Source of the DNA: Oscarella lobularis
Lineage: Eukaryota; Porifera; Homoscleromorpha; Homosclerophorida; Oscarellidae
Reading direction: 5' to 3'
Length of the DNA stretch: 64,000 nucleotides
NCBI RefSeq assembly: GCF_947507565.1
Contig: NC_089181.1
Coordinates: 1,110,536-1,174,535, forward strand
The first letter of the stretch is position 1. Every line of letters begins with the position of its first letter. The notes beneath the pieces were generated by a model. The model was not told where the DNA came from and did not search any database. It was given only the letters and a program-made list of their open reading frames with translations. Positions 51,643 through 61,029 of the stretch are shown piece by piece. The position numbers were made by a program, and so were the translations under genes.

Positions 51643-53073
51643 TCAGTCTTTTGTTATTCCTGCATGACGAAATCCGTTTCTGACAATTTCTGGCTTTGAC
51701 TTAACGTAGTCGTACAACTTCATCATCCATTTTCCACTCAAAGGCTTCACAACGCTCATACGGAGGTCTACAGGCTGTGATATAGTTTCAGAACCCTTGA
51801 GCAACTGCTGGCAAAGTTCGTCTGAGTACCACTCTTGAAATTGGTTCCTGAGAAACTCTTTGGCTGCTCTATTGACACTAACATCCAGTGGCTGCAGTCT
51901 GTCCGTACAGTAGGAAGGAACAATGACAAAATGCACATGGTTAGCTTGTAGCATGGCAAAAATTGCATCTGTGCACTGTCCTCGAAAACGGTCGAAGATT
52001 ACTAATGCTTGGTGATTTGTGCTCAGCGCAAGTTCTTCCCGCTTTCTCTTGATATAAGGCAGAAGAATCTTACCGATGTAGTCGACCATTGTTGACTCGT
52101 TTGACCAATGATTTTCCGAGAACGTAATATTCCAGTTTGAAGGAAAAGCAACAGAAGGAAGGCATTTATTCGTCTTACCTTGATAGATCAACTGTGGAGA
52201 GAGAAAGTCACCTGCCATGGTGCACCCGAACACAGCAGTAATCTGACGTTTGTCGTCAAGTCCAGCTATTTCGACTCGTTTCGAGCCTTCCTTTGCCATA
52301 GTCCAGCTAGAAACAGGTACGTAGTGGATTCCAGTCTGGTCCCAGTTGATGACAAGCTCGCTTGGAATTTCCTCCATTTCGATCACAGCTTTTATATCAA
52401 AGTTAAACTGCGCTTTCAATTTTTCAAAGCATGAAGGGCTGACTTTTGCTGCTGTGCTAGCACGCCGCTTGACAAATCCCATGCGGCGTAGCAAGTACTT
52501 TGCCCAATGCTTTGTCAACAAAACATGTCCTCCATTGCATTCCAAAAGGTTGCTGTCATGACTTTTCACGATCCCCGTCGCACAGGCAATTGCTATTGCA
52601 GTGTTAACAGCAGCGCCATTTTCTCGAAGCGACGTCAGGTACGCACGTACTTGCTTATCTAAATCATCACCCAGCATAAGTGGGCGCCCGCTCTTCCTAT
52701 TAGGGAGCGCGCGCAAGGCTGAATCATCACCGGCTCTTCTTTTAGTTCTAGCTTCTTGCAGATACTTCGCTTTCCACGTCCGTACTGTGCTTTCCTTCAG
52801 TGAACGGCTGGAAAACGCTTTGGAGAAGTAGCGGATGGAAGCCGTCACGCCAAACTCGGCGGCCCGCTTCCCGATCCTCGCTTTCTCCTCCGGAGTGAAA
52901 CACTCGTACGTACCACGCTTGCATTGCAGTCCCTTTTCCTTCTCTTCCGTCTCAAGAAGTTCTTTAACTTCTCGATTAGCTGCCACGATACTGGAAGACG
53001 GCACGGACTTCAACAGGGGCCCATCAGGTAAGGGAAGACAAGATTTTGGCTGAAAATACGTGTACAGAGACAT
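51643..53073 (-). CDS. Intact pogo/CENP-B-type DDE_1 transposase
   Basis: A 476-codon uninterrupted frame. The N-terminus has a helix-turn-helix region (PEEKARIGKRAAEFGVTASI, SLKESTVRTWKAKYL), then a second DNA-binding region with TKHWAKYLLRRMGFVKRRAS. The catalytic core shows INWDQTGIHYVP (Asp245), VIFDRFRGQ (Asp361) and RLQPLDVSVN (Asp397), a D-D-D set as in pogo-like enzymes. No frameshift or stop is seen, so it may be active. Cys- and Lys-rich stretches are otherwise unremarkable. Confidence 0.9.
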   Translation of the reverse strand: MSLYTYFQPKSCLPLPDGPLLKSVPSSSIVAANREVKELLETEEKEKGLQCKRGTYECFTPEEKARIGKRAAEFGVTASIRYFSKAFSSRSLKESTVRTWKAKYLQEARTKRRAGDDSALRALPNRKSGRPLMLGDDLDKQVRAYLTSLRENGAAVNTAIAIACATGIVKSHDSNLLECNGGHVLLTKHWAKYLLRRMGFVKRRASTAAKVSPSCFEKLKAQFNFDIKAVIEMEEIPSELVINWDQTGIHYVPVSSWTMAKEGSKRVEIAGLDDKRQITAVFGCTMAGDFLSPQLIYQGKTNKCLPSVAFPSNWNITFSENHWSNESTMVDYIGKILLPYIKRKREELALSTNHQALVIFDRFRGQCTDAIFAMLQANHVHFVIVPSYCTDRLQPLDVSVNRAAKEFLRNQFQEWYSDELCQQLLKGSETISQPVDLRMSVVKPLSGKWMMKLYDYVKSKPEIVRNGFRHAGITKD

Positions 53074-53159
53074 ACCGAGAACAGAGTCGACCGGCGCTGC
53101 AGCTGCTTCTCCACGTGCAACGCGCTCACCATTGATATTAAATTAACACGCCCCTAAAA

Positions 53160-53222
53160 TTTCGCGGGAGAAAACTTTCGCGAATGGAAAAAAATCGCGA
53201 AATTCGCGAAAGTTTTCTCCCG
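53160..53222. repeat. Right terminal repeat of the pogo-type element (partial)
   Basis: TTCGCGGGAGAAAACTTTCG (53161) followed 23 bp later by its inverted form ending at the gap. Also matches 50429-50452 directly. Confidence 0.78.
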
Positions 53223-53422
53223 NNNNNNNNNNNNNNNNNNNNNNNNNNNNNNNNNNNNNNNNNNNNNNNNNNNNNNNNNNNNNNNNNNNNNNNNNNNNNN
53301 NNNNNNNNNNNNNNNNNNNNNNNNNNNNNNNNNNNNNNNNNNNNNNNNNNNNNNNNNNNNNNNNNNNNNNNNNNNNNNNNNNNNNNNNNNNNNNNNNNNN
53401 NNNNNNNNNNNNNNNNNNNNNN
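53223..53422. other. Assembly gap, 200 N
   Basis: Exactly 200 N, a placeholder length. Any frame crossing it is artificial. Confidence 0.99.
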
Positions 53423-53539
53423 CCCCCTGGCGAACGGGTATGGATGTAAAACAGATGGTTTTAGGAAATCACTAACCTGATACTGAAGCTGTTTGCCAAC
53501 AGCAAACGACAACTCTGTAGCTGTCGTCGGCGATGTATA

Positions 53540-53884
53540 TTATAGTTTTGGCGTCGCTAAATCATAAGCATATGGCTGTAGAATTGCATAGAGGATACCT
53601 TTGCCGGTACGATGGTCAATCGAGTAGCCGTCTTCTCCCTTGGGAAAAATAACTGGATACTGCAGAGAGTGGTAGCCTCGTTGAGTTTTTGAAATGCGGT
53701 TGAGACGTCCGTCATCCAGATACTGGAGAACAATGTCTCTCCTGCCGTATTCTGCGTTTGCCATCAACACTGCAACCTCTTCGCAGGAAGGAGCGTTATA
53801 TCGCCCTGGGTTAGGCGTTAGTGGGTCGCTCATTTGCGTCAATAACCAATTTGTACTCTTCTCTGTGTTTGGAAAGAATTTCAA
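53540..53884 (-). pseudogene. Helitron pre-Rep region fragment
   Basis: The frame includes NPGRYNAPSCEEVAVLMANA, RDIVLQYLDDGRLNRISKTQ and LQYPVIFPKGEDGY, the conserved lead-in to the Helitron_like_N domain. It ends without the Rep domain. Another Helitron fragment (56458-57480) contains Rep but not this part; because both are on the minus strand in the wrong relative order, they are not one intact element. Confidence 0.75.
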
Positions 53885-54239
53885 AGATATTTATATTTGT
53901 TACCAACATTATTCAAACTGTTACAAACACATAAACTTGAGCTATTGCCATCCTGTCGTCGTGTAGTGTCTTCGAGGAGATCGACTACATTATCCCCACG
54001 TTCGACGTTTTGCACGTTCGGATACATAGTTGTAGGATCTCTGTCGTTTCAATCGATGGAGAGGAGAGGCCACTGTTTGATTCCTTTATTAATTCCGAGA
54101 CGATTGTTGAAGAACGGTGGCCGCAAATGATTATTCCTTACAGCAGGTGTGATGTCCAAGTGGATTGCGATTTTGTCTGGGTGGCTGTCTATTAATTTTG
54201 TGATCAATGGAGATCTTCGGTCACTGACTACGAGTAGAC
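53885..54239. other. No supported gene
   Basis: Short frames only. Position suggests the remains of the Helitron or spacer DNA. Confidence 0.35.
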
Positions 54240-54733
54240 TGGCCCTCAATCCATATATGTATTATAAAGAAAATGCATTAAATTGGCCAGTGCGGGGAAT
54301 TTAAATTCGGTCGTATTAGTAAGGTGGCCGCTTTATCAAGGTGGCCGTTAACCGAGGTTCCACTGTATACTATTTCCGATACAGTGGAACCTCGTTATTG
54401 CGGCCACCCTCGGGCCAAATTTTTCTGAACGCAATATAGAGGTGGCCGTATTGTGAAGAAGAAAATGCATTAGATTGGCCAGTGCGGGGAATTTAAATTC
54501 GGCCGTCTTAGTTATCAAGGTGCCGTTAACCGAGGTTCCACTGTATACTATTTCCGATACAGTGGAACCTCGTTATTGCGGCCACCCTCGGGCCAAATTT
54601 TTCTGAACGCAATATAGAGGTGGCCGTATTGTGAAGAAAATGCATTAGATTGGCCAGTGCGGGGAATTTAAATTCGGCCGTATTAGTAAGGTGGCCACTT
54701 TATCAAGGCCAATTAACCGAGGTTCCACTGTAT
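54240..54733. repeat. Array of pogo/Tigger-type MITEs (one partial, two complete)
   Basis: Each about 165-170-bp copy starts CAGTGGAACCTCGTTATTGC and ends TTAACCGAGGTTCCACTG. Copies lie at about 54240-54366 (5' partial), 54381-54545 and 54560-54731. The spacer TACTATTTCCGATA is repeated too, giving a 179-bp tandem period, so copies multiplied by duplication and not by independent insertion. Confidence 0.85.
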
Positions 54734-54857
54734 TACCACTTATTCCGATATGACATAATTAGAGTTACCGTTGGGGCCCTGCTGATGTTTGTTCAGCATC
54801 ATGAGTTCCATCATTTTTAGTTAGAACTCCCTCTCTTCCCTTCTCACCCTCTCGTTG

Positions 54858-55022
54858 TACAGTGGAACCTCGGTTAAAGCGGCCAGCGTACTAATACGGC
54901 CGAATTTAAATTCCCCGCACTGGCCAATCTAATGCATTTTTTCTTCATAATACGGCCACCTCTATATTGCGGACAGAAAAATTTGGCCCGAGGGGGGCCG
55001 CAATAACGAGGTTCCACTGTAC
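54858..55022. repeat. Pogo/Tigger-type MITE, inverted copy
   Basis: Same family as the 54.24-54.73 kb array but with its interior in the opposite orientation. It lies across the 3' end of the Myb/SANT frame. Confidence 0.85.
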
Positions 55023-55595
55023 ACCCTTTCCTCCATCAATTTTCCCTCTCGTGTGCCATACTCTTCTCCTCCTGCTCCTCATGCCCTCCCACAATTCCTT
55101 CATAGTCGATTGCAGTATCACCGCCATCCTGTCTTCTCTCTTCCTTTTTGTGCTTATCTTCTTTGCGTCCTCTTTCTTTCCCCCTTTGCTGCTCCCAGGC
55201 TTCCCCAATATACTGGCATCTCCTTCGTCGCCACTTTCCTTCGTCTCCTCTCCTTCCTCATCCTTATCAGCGGCATCCAGGGTGTCGACCACGACTGACG
55301 GACGAGTCGCTGGGCGGTTCCCTAGAATAGCGTCCATTTCATCGAAAAACTTGCATGTCTTCCTTCCTCGCCCTGTCTCTCCGTTGCTGTCCGTCACCTT
55401 CCTGTACTCTCCCTTCAGCTTCTTCACCTTATCCCGACACGGATCTCCCGTTCTCTCATAGCCCGCCTCAAGCATTCCCCTAGCAATCCGCTCGTACACA
55501 GATTTATTTCTCTTGCAGCCTTCCAATTGGTCCTGCACTCCCTCCTCGCCCCACAACTCGATCAAAGCGAGCACTTCTCGTTCCTGCCAAGACAT
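54945..55595 (-). CDS. Myb/SANT-like DNA-binding protein (Harbinger ORF1 type), tail from a MITE
   Basis: Starts MSWQEREVLALIELWGEEG at 55595. Residues 1-90 make a Myb_DNA-bind_4/MADF-like trihelix (three spaced Trp/aromatic positions, RGRKTCKFFDEMDAIL). An acidic section and a basic KKISTKRKRED segment follow. Such proteins accompany PIF/Harbinger transposases. The last about 25 codons (from VQWNLVIAAPL) come from the adjacent pogo MITE, so the original C-terminus is replaced or lost. No Harbinger transposase lies next to it. Confidence 0.7.
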   Translation of the reverse strand: MSWQEREVLALIELWGEEGVQDQLEGCKRNKSVYERIARGMLEAGYERTGDPCRDKVKKLKGEYRKVTDSNGETGRGRKTCKFFDEMDAILGNRPATRPSVVVDTLDAADKDEEGEETKESGDEGDASILGKPGSSKGGKKEDAKKISTKRKREDRMAVILQSTMKELWEGMRSRRRRVWHTRGKIDGGKGVQWNLVIAAPLGPNFSVRNIEVAVL

Positions 55596-55844
55596 TCTCA
55601 GACGCTGGAATTGACTGACTTACCGGTAACTGAGTGAAATCCTTCATAGCAGTGCCCACCCGTGGAATTGATATCAACCTCGAAAGGATGAGAGAATACG
55701 TGGAATTAAAGACGTACGTACGGAACCTCTCCGTTCAGAAAGGCTAGGTTAATTCTTCGCAACGCGATCTATTCCAGGACCGAACCGTGCTGGCACGGCG
55801 AGCGGAGGGGTCCCAATTGAGCCCGGTTCGATTCGGTACGGTTC

Positions 55845-55907
55845 GCGTTCACACTGGAAAACAACGGAACCGAACCGTTCGGTTCGGTTGTTTTCCAGTG
55901 TGAACGC
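55845..55907. repeat. 63-bp near-perfect palindrome
   Basis: Arms begin GCGTTCACACTGGAAAACAA, one mismatch in 31 bp. Probably the remains of a very small MITE. Confidence 0.8.
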
Positions 55908-55947
55908 ACTATTAGATAAGAAACCTAAATCTCTTTACTTTTCTTAA

Positions 55948-56457
55948 TTAATATGCCTTATTAAAATACCTAAGATCCCATTTCATATTTGACTACCTCA
56001 AGCTCATGTTGAAGCTCCATGTGCTGGTTCAGTAATGTTAGCTGGAGTTTTATTTAAAATAGGGTGATATGGTTTTATAAGATTTTCCTGACCAATATTA
56101 CCTGAGGCTTCAGAATACTTTGCCTCTTTAATATTAACATTAAGCTTGCTTCCTCTGATTTATGAAAGTTTAACAACTTGAGGACAAGTAGACTTTAAAA
56201 GGCTAATTGCTTATTCCTTAGTTGCCCATATGGGCTTAGTTACTTTAGGGATATTTACACACACAATTCAAGGGGTAGTTGCAGCAATTTTTTTAATGTT
56301 AGCTCACGGTCTTGTAAGTTCTTCAATTGTAACTCTTTTATACGAACGGCATCATACTCGTCTTATTAAATACTATCGTGGTATGACAATTACAATGCCA
56401 ATTTTTGCCACAATGACTTTAGCTAATATAAGTTGTAATTTAGCAGGAGGTTCTGCT
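55948..56457 (+). pseudogene. nad4: Nuclear copy of mitochondrial nad4 (numt)
   Basis: About 510 bp translates as the central part of NADH dehydrogenase subunit 4: IPFHIWLPQAHVEAPCAGS, KIGWYGFIRF, WGQVDFKRLIAYSLVAHMG, GVVAAIFLMLAHGLVSS and RLIKYYRGMTITMP. Four or more TGA codons fall at Trp positions (HIW, GWYG, SWP, TTWG), so it is stop-ridden in the nuclear code but open in mitochondrial code 4. AGA falls at the conserved Arg of GFIRF. Composition is AT-rich, unlike its neighbours. Only small deletions near the 3' end (after VSSS and near ANIS) distinguish it from a working gene. It is bordered by Helitron sequence at 56458. Confidence 0.92.
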
Positions 56458-57480
56458 GCACGGTCCGGGGCGTTCTCAACGGTGAACAGCGTTCTCTGGC
56501 CGTTTTCCAGATGGACTTGAATTTGTTCGACTGCTGGAAAGTGGTCGTGAATGGGAAATTGCAACATTCGCCAAACGCCTTCGTTTGTACTAATTTATCT
56601 CGCTATTTGGTACCGCGTGATTTCGTCGTTCCTGTGCCGATTTGCCAAGCCGACGACAGCTTTGTCTTTGCCCTTGTTCAAGTAGGACATGAGGTATTTT
56701 AGCGCGCAAATGGACCCGCAGTATTCGACGTTCACGTGGCAGTCGAAAGTGCGAGATAGAAATGGACTGTACGGAACTACCCACCTGTTGTCAACTTGAA
56801 ATCTGCCTATCGTCGTTTCTACTCCACCGTCGTCTGGAGATCGACGTCGGTACAACGGATAACCGTTGAGAGATGTGATGGTCTAGCGCAAAAACTGTCT
56901 TAGATAGTGTTTGTGCATTGGCCATCTTTCATGCAAGGAGATCTGGGATTGAGTTGGCCGCAAGGTCCGTGGATCATGTGCTTGGTTATTGTTCCGAAAA
57001 GTGCAGGGTCTTCGTTGGGGTCGGAAAGTTCGGCGCTTATGATGCTGTCTATTTGATCGAGACGAATTTTTTCTACCCTCCACGAGAGGCAGTGTACGTG
57101 AGGTACGCCGCGCTTCTGCCACTCGATCGTGTAAACGTGGCAGCGTTTGATGCCGTAAATGTTTTGCGTGTCCACGAGGTACATGAACGTTTCAACTTTC
57201 AAGCGGAAAACTCTGGCTATGAGATCGTGTCGATCTTTTTGTTATTTGTCCCAGAAGGAGTTCGCTCGTAATTTCCGGCCAATTTGGATTGCAGGTCATG
57301 GTTATGAATAAATCGGGGGCTCCGTGATGCTTGACGTACGTCATTGCGTCTTGGCACTTTTCGTGCATGTATCGTGGTCCTACTGTGAATGAAGAGGGCA
57401 AAACGACCAATTGACCAACGTTGCTGGCGTCGCCATCCAAAATGATCGCCGAGATGAAGGACAATTCGTTTCTAGAAGCA
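56458..57480 (-). pseudogene. Helitron Rep-domain fragment
   Basis: Minus-strand order: VVLPSSFTVGPRYMHEKCQD, FITMTCNPNWPEI, then in another frame YTIEWQKRGVPHVHCLSW with the HUH-type PHVH motif, GPCGQLNPRSPCMKDG, then DNRWVVPYSPFL, NVEYCGSICALKYLMSYLNKG, and finally HDHFPAVEQIQVHL. At least three frame changes occur. The PIF1-like helicase part is missing: at 56458 the sequence switches to the nad4 copy. Confidence 0.82.
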
Positions 57481-57567
57481 GATGGAAAATTGAAAAAAAT
57501 AGCAGGTTCTGACCTAATTCTAGCAATCGCAGGTTTTGATTAACTGAAGCCTTTTTTTCTCAGATAC

Positions 57568-57969
57568 CACTCGCAGGTCCAACATCAAATGCACGTCGTC
57601 GATGCCGCGTACGCCGACTTCGTAGTCTGGACAACAAAGGACATGAGCATCGAACGAATTCACCCGAACTCCGAGTGGCTAGATGAGAACCTGCCTCAAT
57701 TAGACGAATTTTGGAAGACGCACGTAGCAAAGGAGCTGAAGGACAGAGCGATCGAAGGCGAGAAAGAGCATCATCGATCAACTTTGCTGGCAAAAAAGGC
57801 TGAGGACGAGGACAGATGTCCTTGCGGGCAAGACGGAAGCGGTGAAATAATCGGTTGCGATGACAACGACTGACAGCATCATTGGTTTCAGTACGCCTGC
57901 GTTGGGCTGAAGAGGGCGCCGAAAAAACGAAAATGGTACTGTCAGAACTGCAGAAAAGCGAAAAAATAA
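57568..57969 (+). pseudogene. YqaJ nuclease C-terminus with PHD finger
   Basis: The frame starts after a likely acceptor (TTTTTCTCAG) with HSQVQHQMHVVDAAYADFVVWT, the end of the YqaJ domain (a Gln-x-Gln motif and DFVVW). A linker then leads to a PHD finger: CPCG ... GCDD ... WFQYACVGL ... WYCQNCRK. The third zinc-binding Cys position is occupied by TGA (about 57871), leaving all other zinc ligands. The same family as the fragment at 5590-7063, which has the N-terminal parts. Confidence 0.75.
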
Positions 57970-58949
57970 AAGCGGATAACTTCATACGCTAACTTATTTG
58001 ACGTCCACATTGGCTCAAATGATAAATGTTAAGTGTTTGCATGCTTTTTTGGCGTTCCTGTGCTTGTGCCTTTCCGTGCCTTTCACAGAAAAACGAAAAT
58101 TCACACAAACCTGCCACGCCCACACGCTAAAAACGCGATACGAAGGAGCTAAAGCTTACCGCTTAGAGGTAGAAATGTGTATGATAATTGCATTTAACCG
58201 GCGAGCAACCGAAGAAGCCATGGATCGCCGCTTTCGAAGAGTAACATCTGTTCGAAAGGAGCGACCTATCCCCTTCTGCGTAGGCGTGACACTTTCAAAG
58301 CCCCGTATTGTAGACTGCTCTATTCCAGCTGATTATGTAGTCATGTCTGAGCAGAATATATATGTAAAGTCATGTCTAAACAGAATATATATACATATAT
58401 ATATATATACATATATATACATATATATATATATACATATACATATATGTAAAAGAAGCTCCGAACAGAATATTTATGTAAAAGAAGCTCCGAACGAAAT
58501 ATATATAAAATCCTTGAACAGCATAAATAAATGCAAACCGAATATAAATAAAAAACGTATTTTTTGCCGGAATATCACGCCATAAAGAGTTGATGATACA
58601 TGAAAAGATGTCTCTCCAGTGTCTTCTTATCCTTCGATTGTGATCAGAGCGCCTCGTTATGATACTACTCCCTCCAGGTCCACGTTAGACATCGGAAAGC
58701 ATGTGCAGAAAACCCAAAGTATTTTTGCCGCTTTTATCGCAGCGATCTGGCGACGGTAATCCGTGCTCAACAACGGCCTTCACAGGCCCGGCCGGCCCGG
58801 CCGGCCCGGCTCGAGCCGGGCCTATTTTTTACAAAAGAAAATGTTATTTTTGCCAGATAAACGAATCAATGCATTATCTTTTTAGATGCGCATTACAGAC
58901 GTGTCGTGTTTGACCGTATTGAAACGCGGAGGTTTTGTTTCCAGGATAT
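57970..58949. other. No supported gene; microsatellite and GC palindrome
   Basis: A 195-codon frame (57998-58585) runs through a (TA/TACATA)n microsatellite at 58386-58450 and is probably fortuitous. At 58785-58822 a GC-only block of repeated GGCCCGGCC ends in the perfect palindrome GGCCCGGCTCGAGCCGGGCC. Confidence 0.5.
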
Positions 58950-59445
58950 AGCTACGCGGCATGCCATCCGTATTGCCTGTGAAGTTTCAGCCTTCGAGCA
59001 GTTTTGCGTTTCCTAAGCGAGTCGTTTTGAACGGGAAGCGGAAAGCGGGTGCGCTTGTTTAGAGCTGAATGGTGCGCGAAGTTTCCATGGCTTCACTACG
59101 ACACCACCGCTGATTCGGCGTTCTGTCACGTCTGTTTGACAGTTGAACATGAAAAGCGACTCCTAGCAAGTAAAAAACGCGATCAAGCATTCATATCTCG
59201 TTGCTTTACGTATTGGAGAGACCCAAAGGCTTGCTTCGCTAAGCATGGGGATCGTACCTGTCACAAAGAAGCATTGTATTCAGAAATATTGCCAAGGCAA
59301 ACCGGTGATGTTGCAGAAAGGTTAAGTGCTGCTCACAGTGCAGAGAATGTAGAAAACAGAAGGATGCTTTTGCAAATAATGCAAAGCATTAGGACTACCA
59401 TTTCGGGGTAGTGGACGTGGCGAAAACAGCAATTTTTACCAGCTA
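58950..59445 (+). pseudogene. hAT/ZMYM1-like transposase N-terminal fragment
   Basis: Contains WCAKFPWLHYDTTADSAFCHVC (TTF-type zinc finger), FISRCFTYWRDPKACFAKH, CHKEAL and RMLLQIMQSIR. These are the first part of DUF4371-type hAT proteins. A stop (about 59409) and a frame change follow, then it ends where the Tigger transposase C-terminus begins. The hAT piece at 1766-2180 is from a later part of a similar protein. Confidence 0.7.
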
Positions 59446-60942
59446 ATGTGTTGAAGCCATATGCAGCATCGATCCAACATTGCCTCTGCCTCGGCGCTGC
59501 TCACGGGACATTTCTCGGCTTCGTCATCAATTTCGTCTTCGGATTCCGTGTCGCTATCGTTGCGAGCAACTTCATCAATAATTACGTCGTCAGTCAAAAT
59601 TTGGACTCCGCTTTCTCCCTCTGCAGTTTCATCCAGCCACGTTTCGACTTCCTCAGCGCCTAGAGCTGATGGTGTTTGCGAGGAAAGAGCTGCCAATTGT
59701 TCTATTTCATATTTTTCGACTTCTTTGGATGTGCTATCGTTTTCTTCGTTTTCGTAAGGAATAATTTTTCCACGATTTGCGGATTGTTTCAGCTAAGACT
59801 TCTTCCCAAGCATCCGCTACCAAATTCCCTACCGAATGCATGTTTAGCGTCTTGAAGAAGTCCAAGAGAGAAACTCCATCATTTTCTCCGATCAGCCTAT
59901 TTGCCAGCATTTTCTTTTTATAACGACGTTTTATAGACTCCAGGACTCCCTGGTCCATCGGCTGGGTAAGTGAAGTGACGTTAGGGAAGAAATTTTACAA
60001 CAAAATTGCCGTCATCACTGACAAGATCAGGAGGATGAGCAGAACAATTATCAAGCAGCAAAACACCTCTCGGCTCGACATTGATTGCCTCCAGCTGCTC
60101 TCGAGCCTTGATCACCACAAAGCAGGTCTGAAACCAATGCCACAAGAGACCTGAGTCCATCCAGGCATTCTTCTGGCCCCAGTAGAGAAATGGAAGAAGT
60201 TCCAGATTAACGCGGCTAAAGCACCTCGGTTTCTTCGATTTTCCAATTAAAAGCAAGCTCAGCTTGACGGTTCCTGATGCGTTTGAGCATGCGCTAGTTG
60301 TCACTCGGTCTTTCGCTTTCTTGAATCCGGAAGCAGACTTTTCAAATGCTCTAACCAATGATCTTCTTGGGAGCATGCGAAAAAACAGTCCCGTCTCATC
60401 ACAGTGAGTTAAAAATCTGATGAATAGAATAGTTGTTTTCAGACACGAAAGTTTGGAACCAAGACACAAACGTGTCCGCTGCTTCCCGGTTAGCAGATAA
60501 TTTCTCGCCTTGAAGTGAGATGTTGTGAATGCCAAATCTCCGGCAGAAGTTTCACTGCCAACCAGAGCTTGCCGCAAAATTGTCTCGACCCAACTTTTTG
60601 CGTAGCTGAACAGCTTTTTCCTGAAGCAATGGCCCAGACACCGGGGCCCCTTCTAATCTTTTTTGAGAAAACCAAATTGAACACGGCTTCGTCTAATTTG
60701 GCGTCTGATCCTAATTTCATAACTTTTGTCTCGCGACTTATTCCCATATCTGCCGTTTTGCTGATGAACTCCCTTATTTTCTCCTTGTGCTTGCGAATGT
60801 CTGAGACGGGGCTCTTCCTAATGTTGTATTTTTCCGCAATCACCGTCAAAGAACAGCCATCGTTAAGCATCTGAACTACTTCAGCCTTCTGATTCATAGA
60901 GAGAACAACACGCTTTCGTTTTGAGGTTTTTTTCGTCGCCAT
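59436..60942 (-). pseudogene. Tigger/jerky-type transposase, nearly full length
   Basis: Starts MATKKTSKRKRVVLSMNQKA at 60942 with a psq-like helix-turn-helix (GCSLTVIAEKYNIRKSPVSDI). The CENP-B-type second DNA-binding region follows in a shifted frame (60680-60500). Then come ADETGLFFRMLPRRS (first Asp) and VLLLDNCSAHPP (second Asp). After another frame change there is LTQPMDQGVLESIKRRY with the third Asp (about 59960), ending in an acidic C-terminus (59696-59436). Two or three frameshifts are present. A HIRAN gene lies immediately upstream on the same strand, ending about 90 bp from this start. Confidence 0.85.
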
Positions 60943-61029
60943 GTTTAAGTTTGTCTAACGCGCTTTAGCCACAAGGCAGAATTTTATTTTTTAATTTGTA
61001 GAACAGCTACTTTAGGGACAGAATGATTT

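Larger units (their letters stand above)
50412..53222. mobile_element. Two-gene pogo-type DNA transposon (HIRAN-Ulp1 + DDE transposase), right end in gap
   Basis: Left terminal region 50428-50490 carries GCGGGAGAAAACTTTCGCG. The complementary arm TTCGCGAAAGTTTTCTCCCG stands at 53203-53222, exactly where the assembly gap begins, so the outer right end is hidden. Both arms also hold a second, inner TTTCGCGA-rich copy. Between them are two intact convergent genes and little else. Pogo/Tigger elements make TA target duplications, which cannot be checked here because the right end is missing. Confidence 0.7.

Noticed and set aside
53138-53512. Long frames across the N run
   Set aside because: Created by 200 undetermined bases; not evidence of a gene.
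53540-57480. A single intact Helitron
   Set aside because: The pre-Rep piece lies downstream of the Rep piece on the minus strand, the helicase is missing and MITEs and a numt intervene; these are separate fragments.
57865-57876. In-frame TGA at a Cys position of the PHD finger as a selenocysteine codon
   Set aside because: The copy is a fragment with lost upstream domains and no SECIS-like element was recognised; a simple Cys-to-stop mutation is more likely.
57998-58585. 195-codon frame with a signal-peptide-like start
   Set aside because: About a third of it is translated (TA)n microsatellite; no homology or splice context.
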